64,000 nt of DNA from Pipra filicauda (taxonomy: Eukaryota > Chordata > Aves > Passeriformes > Pipridae): positions 3,833,352 through 3,897,351 of the forward strand of contig NW_024104554.1 in NCBI RefSeq assembly GCF_003945595.2, given 5' to 3'. The position numbers were made by a program, and so were the translations under genes. Positions 61,743 to 64,000 of the stretch are shown piece by piece. Every line of letters starts with the position of its first letter. The first letter of the stretch is position 1. The notes under the pieces are model-generated. The model had not been told where the DNA came from. It saw nothing but the letters and a program-made list of their open reading frames with translations, and ran no database searches.

Positions 61743-62405
61743 TGGTTAACTTTATGTTACAGAAGTTATCTCATCAAACCTGAACTCCTTGAAGTTAGAG
61801 GTAAGGCCAATCTGTAAGCTAAAATATATAGCTATATAATTGTCTAAGTAAGCCCTACTAAAGTAATTGCTGAAACTCCATATAAAAGTACTCAGAGCCA
61901 GGAAGGTATTTGGACAGTTTCTAAGAAGACAAGTCTCTATCATAAACTGCAGATAACATCTAAACATCTGTGGGCCAGTTGCTTGACTCCCGGATGCTAA
62001 GGCATTTGCAAATCCACCTCCAGTGATTGACATGGTCATTGGTACTAAACATCGCATGAAAGCAAAGCCTACTCAAAGCAGCGAGTAGGGAGCCCTCTAT
62101 TGGGACTGTCCTGCACAAGGTCCTCCCAGCTGCAAGCTCTGTTCATCCCAGCAGTTTCTGTCTCATCCTAAAGGCTTCCCACAAACTTAACTTTTGTTGT
62201 CTGTGTCCAATGGAAGAACACTTTCCCTTTCTGAATTTTCCTTGCAAAGCAAGATCACAAAGTAGTCTTCCTCTTTGCTTTCCCAGTGTACCCTTCAATC
62301 AAAATGTACCTTAACTTGCAACATATCCAACACAGACAAAAAAGCTATGAAAAATTCTGAAGTTCTAAAAAGTTGCAAACCTTCTGTATTTTATCTCAAA
62401 TATAG

Positions 62406-62575
62406 AAAAATCCAAGGAAGTGGAATAGCAACCCCTACCTTGCTTCTGGCTTTCTCAAAATTTCCTGAGCAAGAGAGTCAAGATATTTCCCAAGCAGCTG
62501 AACGAATGGAAATGTCGATTCAGGTGCTGAAACAAAAAGTTTGCCAGAAGCACAAACGTTCGTTGCATCAAACTG
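62406..62575 (+). CDS. TPO: thyroid peroxidase, third coding exon (propeptide)
   Basis: One hundred seventy bases, entering in phase 2 (completing an Arg codon) and leaving in phase 1 before GTAAAT. The product includes GIATPTLLLAFSKFPEQ, then AAERMEMSIQVLKQKV and ends RSLHQT. It aligns without gaps to the human segment that I recall containing GILSP, LLSFSKLPEP, AAEIMETSIQAMKRKV and QHPT, with 56 whole residues in both. This conserved FSK.PE / AAE.ME.SIQ signature is the strongest single proof that the gene is TPO. The peroxidase catalytic domain, the CCP and EGF-like modules and the membrane segment are encoded beyond the right edge, so the gene is partial here only because of the window. 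Confidence 0.95.
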
Positions 62576-64000
62576 GTAAATATAGCATATTGGCACACCC
62601 ACCCCCCCTGCCCCCCACTGATTTCTCGAATGCTATGTTCTAGATTAAAGTTGAGTTAACTTCACTTTTACTTTACCTCTGGCACTAATTCATATCCTGT
62701 TGTCACTCTGGGGCGAGGAAGCACTTGCTTTTGTTCTTAAAATACCTCAGTCACTGGTTTACATTTTTCTTTGCTGGAGGGTGGGTGGTGTTCCTATAGT
62801 TGAGGAGAGCAGCATCACACTGTTGGCATCCTGTGAACTCATGACTGTATATTTGTATTGCCTATAAATCAGCTTGCATATCATCAGTGTTACAAGCTTC
62901 TTGTTTACAGTGAAATCTTCCCCAGCACTTTCAGTTTAGTGTTTGATCTTTTATCACTTTACAGCATTGCTATTTTCAAATACACTTCCTCTCGACATTG
63001 ATTGCCTTATGCATATTCCTCTTAAGAAAATACATTCTTCTTTCCAAAACTGATTTTATAATACATTACTGTTACACATTTATTTCCACTTTAGCTGGTT
63101 TTTTTATGTTAGAAAGGGAAAGAAAGAGAGATAGTCCAGAAAATTCAACATTGGATAATTATCTAAGTAAAGTAAAATTCTTGTTGTTAATTAGAGATGA
63201 ATTTCAAAATGTCTGTCTGGTGTCTGGAAGGCTCAAAAGTTCAGAAATATTAACTATTTTTTTCCATAATTTAATTCTGTCATTTACATGAAATGTTCTG
63301 TCATAGTATTGTAACATGACATTTTTTTCAAGATTAGAGCTCTGTAGACAAACATAAAGCTCCACAGTTATTTTGTTATTTTATTTCCATGTAGAAGCAT
63401 CTGGCTTACTAAACTAATAGGACATTTGTAGAACTAAAAATATATCTGTATCATGTGTGCATATATTTACACACACACAGAGATATGATTATTTTTGTGC
63501 TGTGCACTTTAAAAAGAAATTAAATTCTAAACAGCAGAAAGGCACAAAACTCTTGTTAATTTTTAAAGCTGTAACAACATTAATGGAACGTAAATAGACA
63601 TTGTACAGTCTATGTGCCACAAAAGAATAGTTTTACATGGATTAAAGAACTTGCTTGACTTGAAAGAAAACATGTGAGTCAATAGGCAGCAAAGATAACT
63701 AGGTATAATTTTGAACCTGAACTAACAGCTGTATCTACAAATTTGGAATGAGTGACTAGTACAAAATGACAAGGTTATGGAGCCAGTCTAACAACCTCTT
63801 CTCTCTCTGTTCTCACTCCTGCCTTGCACAGTTTTTAAGTGCTCAGCAGAACATTTTTCAAGCTGATTTGGCTCTTGGGCCTTTTTCTAATTTTTACTTT
63901 TCTGGCTTAATTTTTTTGTTTGATTAATGAACTAAAGCAGCATAGTTCAGAGTTGAATGGACAGAAGGAATAGGTAGTGGGACTGAGTGACCTGCATTAG
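62576..64000 (+). other. TPO: TPO intron (5' part)
   Basis: This is the beginning of the intron after the third TPO coding exon; its acceptor lies beyond the window. A C-rich stretch (62596-62617, CACCCACCCCCCCTGCCCCC) starts 20 bases after the donor, and a short (CA)n tract is near 63472-63480. No next exon (expected to start with a CLPYMLPPKC-like segment) was seen. Confidence 0.75.

Larger units (their letters stand above)
59243..62405 (+). other. TPO: TPO intron
   Basis: A 3.2 kb intron containing a sense CR1 tail (59365-59472) and an antisense CR1 fragment (61540-61742), with an A16 run at 61515-61530. The acceptor before the next exon is the moderately pyrimidine-rich CTTCTGTATTTTATCTCAAATATAG, of which the last part is shown. 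The minus-strand frame 61752-62057 has no recognised content. Confidence 0.8.

Noticed and set aside
61752..62057. 101-residue minus-strand frame upstream of the third TPO exon
   Set aside because: Antisense to a TPO intron, with no recognised domain.

Overview
This window looks like avian nuclear DNA. It is AT-rich, its genes are split by long introns with GT..AG splice sites, and its repeats are mainly CR1 LINE fragments (3' ends of the ATTCTATGATTCT type) plus LTRs of avian endogenous retroviruses. No bacterial features, tRNA, rRNA or CRISPR were found. Nearly all open frames in the window are chance or repeat-derived.

Two protein-coding genes are present, both on the + strand. The left third holds the last three coding exons of SNTG2 (gamma-2-syntrophin): 12518-12610, 16711-16821 and 22838-22969. 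Together they encode the C-terminal 111 residues in one continuous frame. The stop codon is at 22967-22969 and an AATAAA lies only 29 bases later. Earlier SNTG2 exons lie to the left of the window or were not recognised. The right end holds the first three coding exons of TPO (thyroid peroxidase): 56830-56923, 59158-59242 and 62406-62575. They encode the signal peptide and propeptide region; the peroxidase domain lies to the right of the window. SNTG2 followed by TPO in the same direction is the gene order I recall for vertebrates, which supports both calls.

The 33.9 kb between the genes contains no recognisable host gene. It holds two full-length solo LTRs, each with an exact 5-bp target duplication (33250-33871, TATGT; 45582-46657, GGTAC). 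It also holds two long 5'-truncated CR1 copies (31705-32905 and 50319-52159), a GC-rich patch with a G-quadruplex-type motif (about 40600-40960), and a broken fragment resembling the RNase H region of DIRS-type (tyrosine-recombinase) retrotransposons (43250-43560, minus strand). That last item is the most unusual signal here, because I do not know DIRS elements as a normal component of bird genomes. A third ERV LTR lies inside SNTG2 (14436-15012). Shorter CR1 pieces occur in introns of both genes.

The two genes do not obviously work together. SNTG2 is a cytoplasmic adaptor of the dystrophin complex, and TPO is a membrane haem peroxidase of thyroid hormone synthesis. Their adjacency is ancestral synteny rather than an operon-like unit. 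I found no clear evidence of a new biological system; the best leads are the DIRS-like fragment, the paired-hairpin LTR and the splice-created TPO start context.
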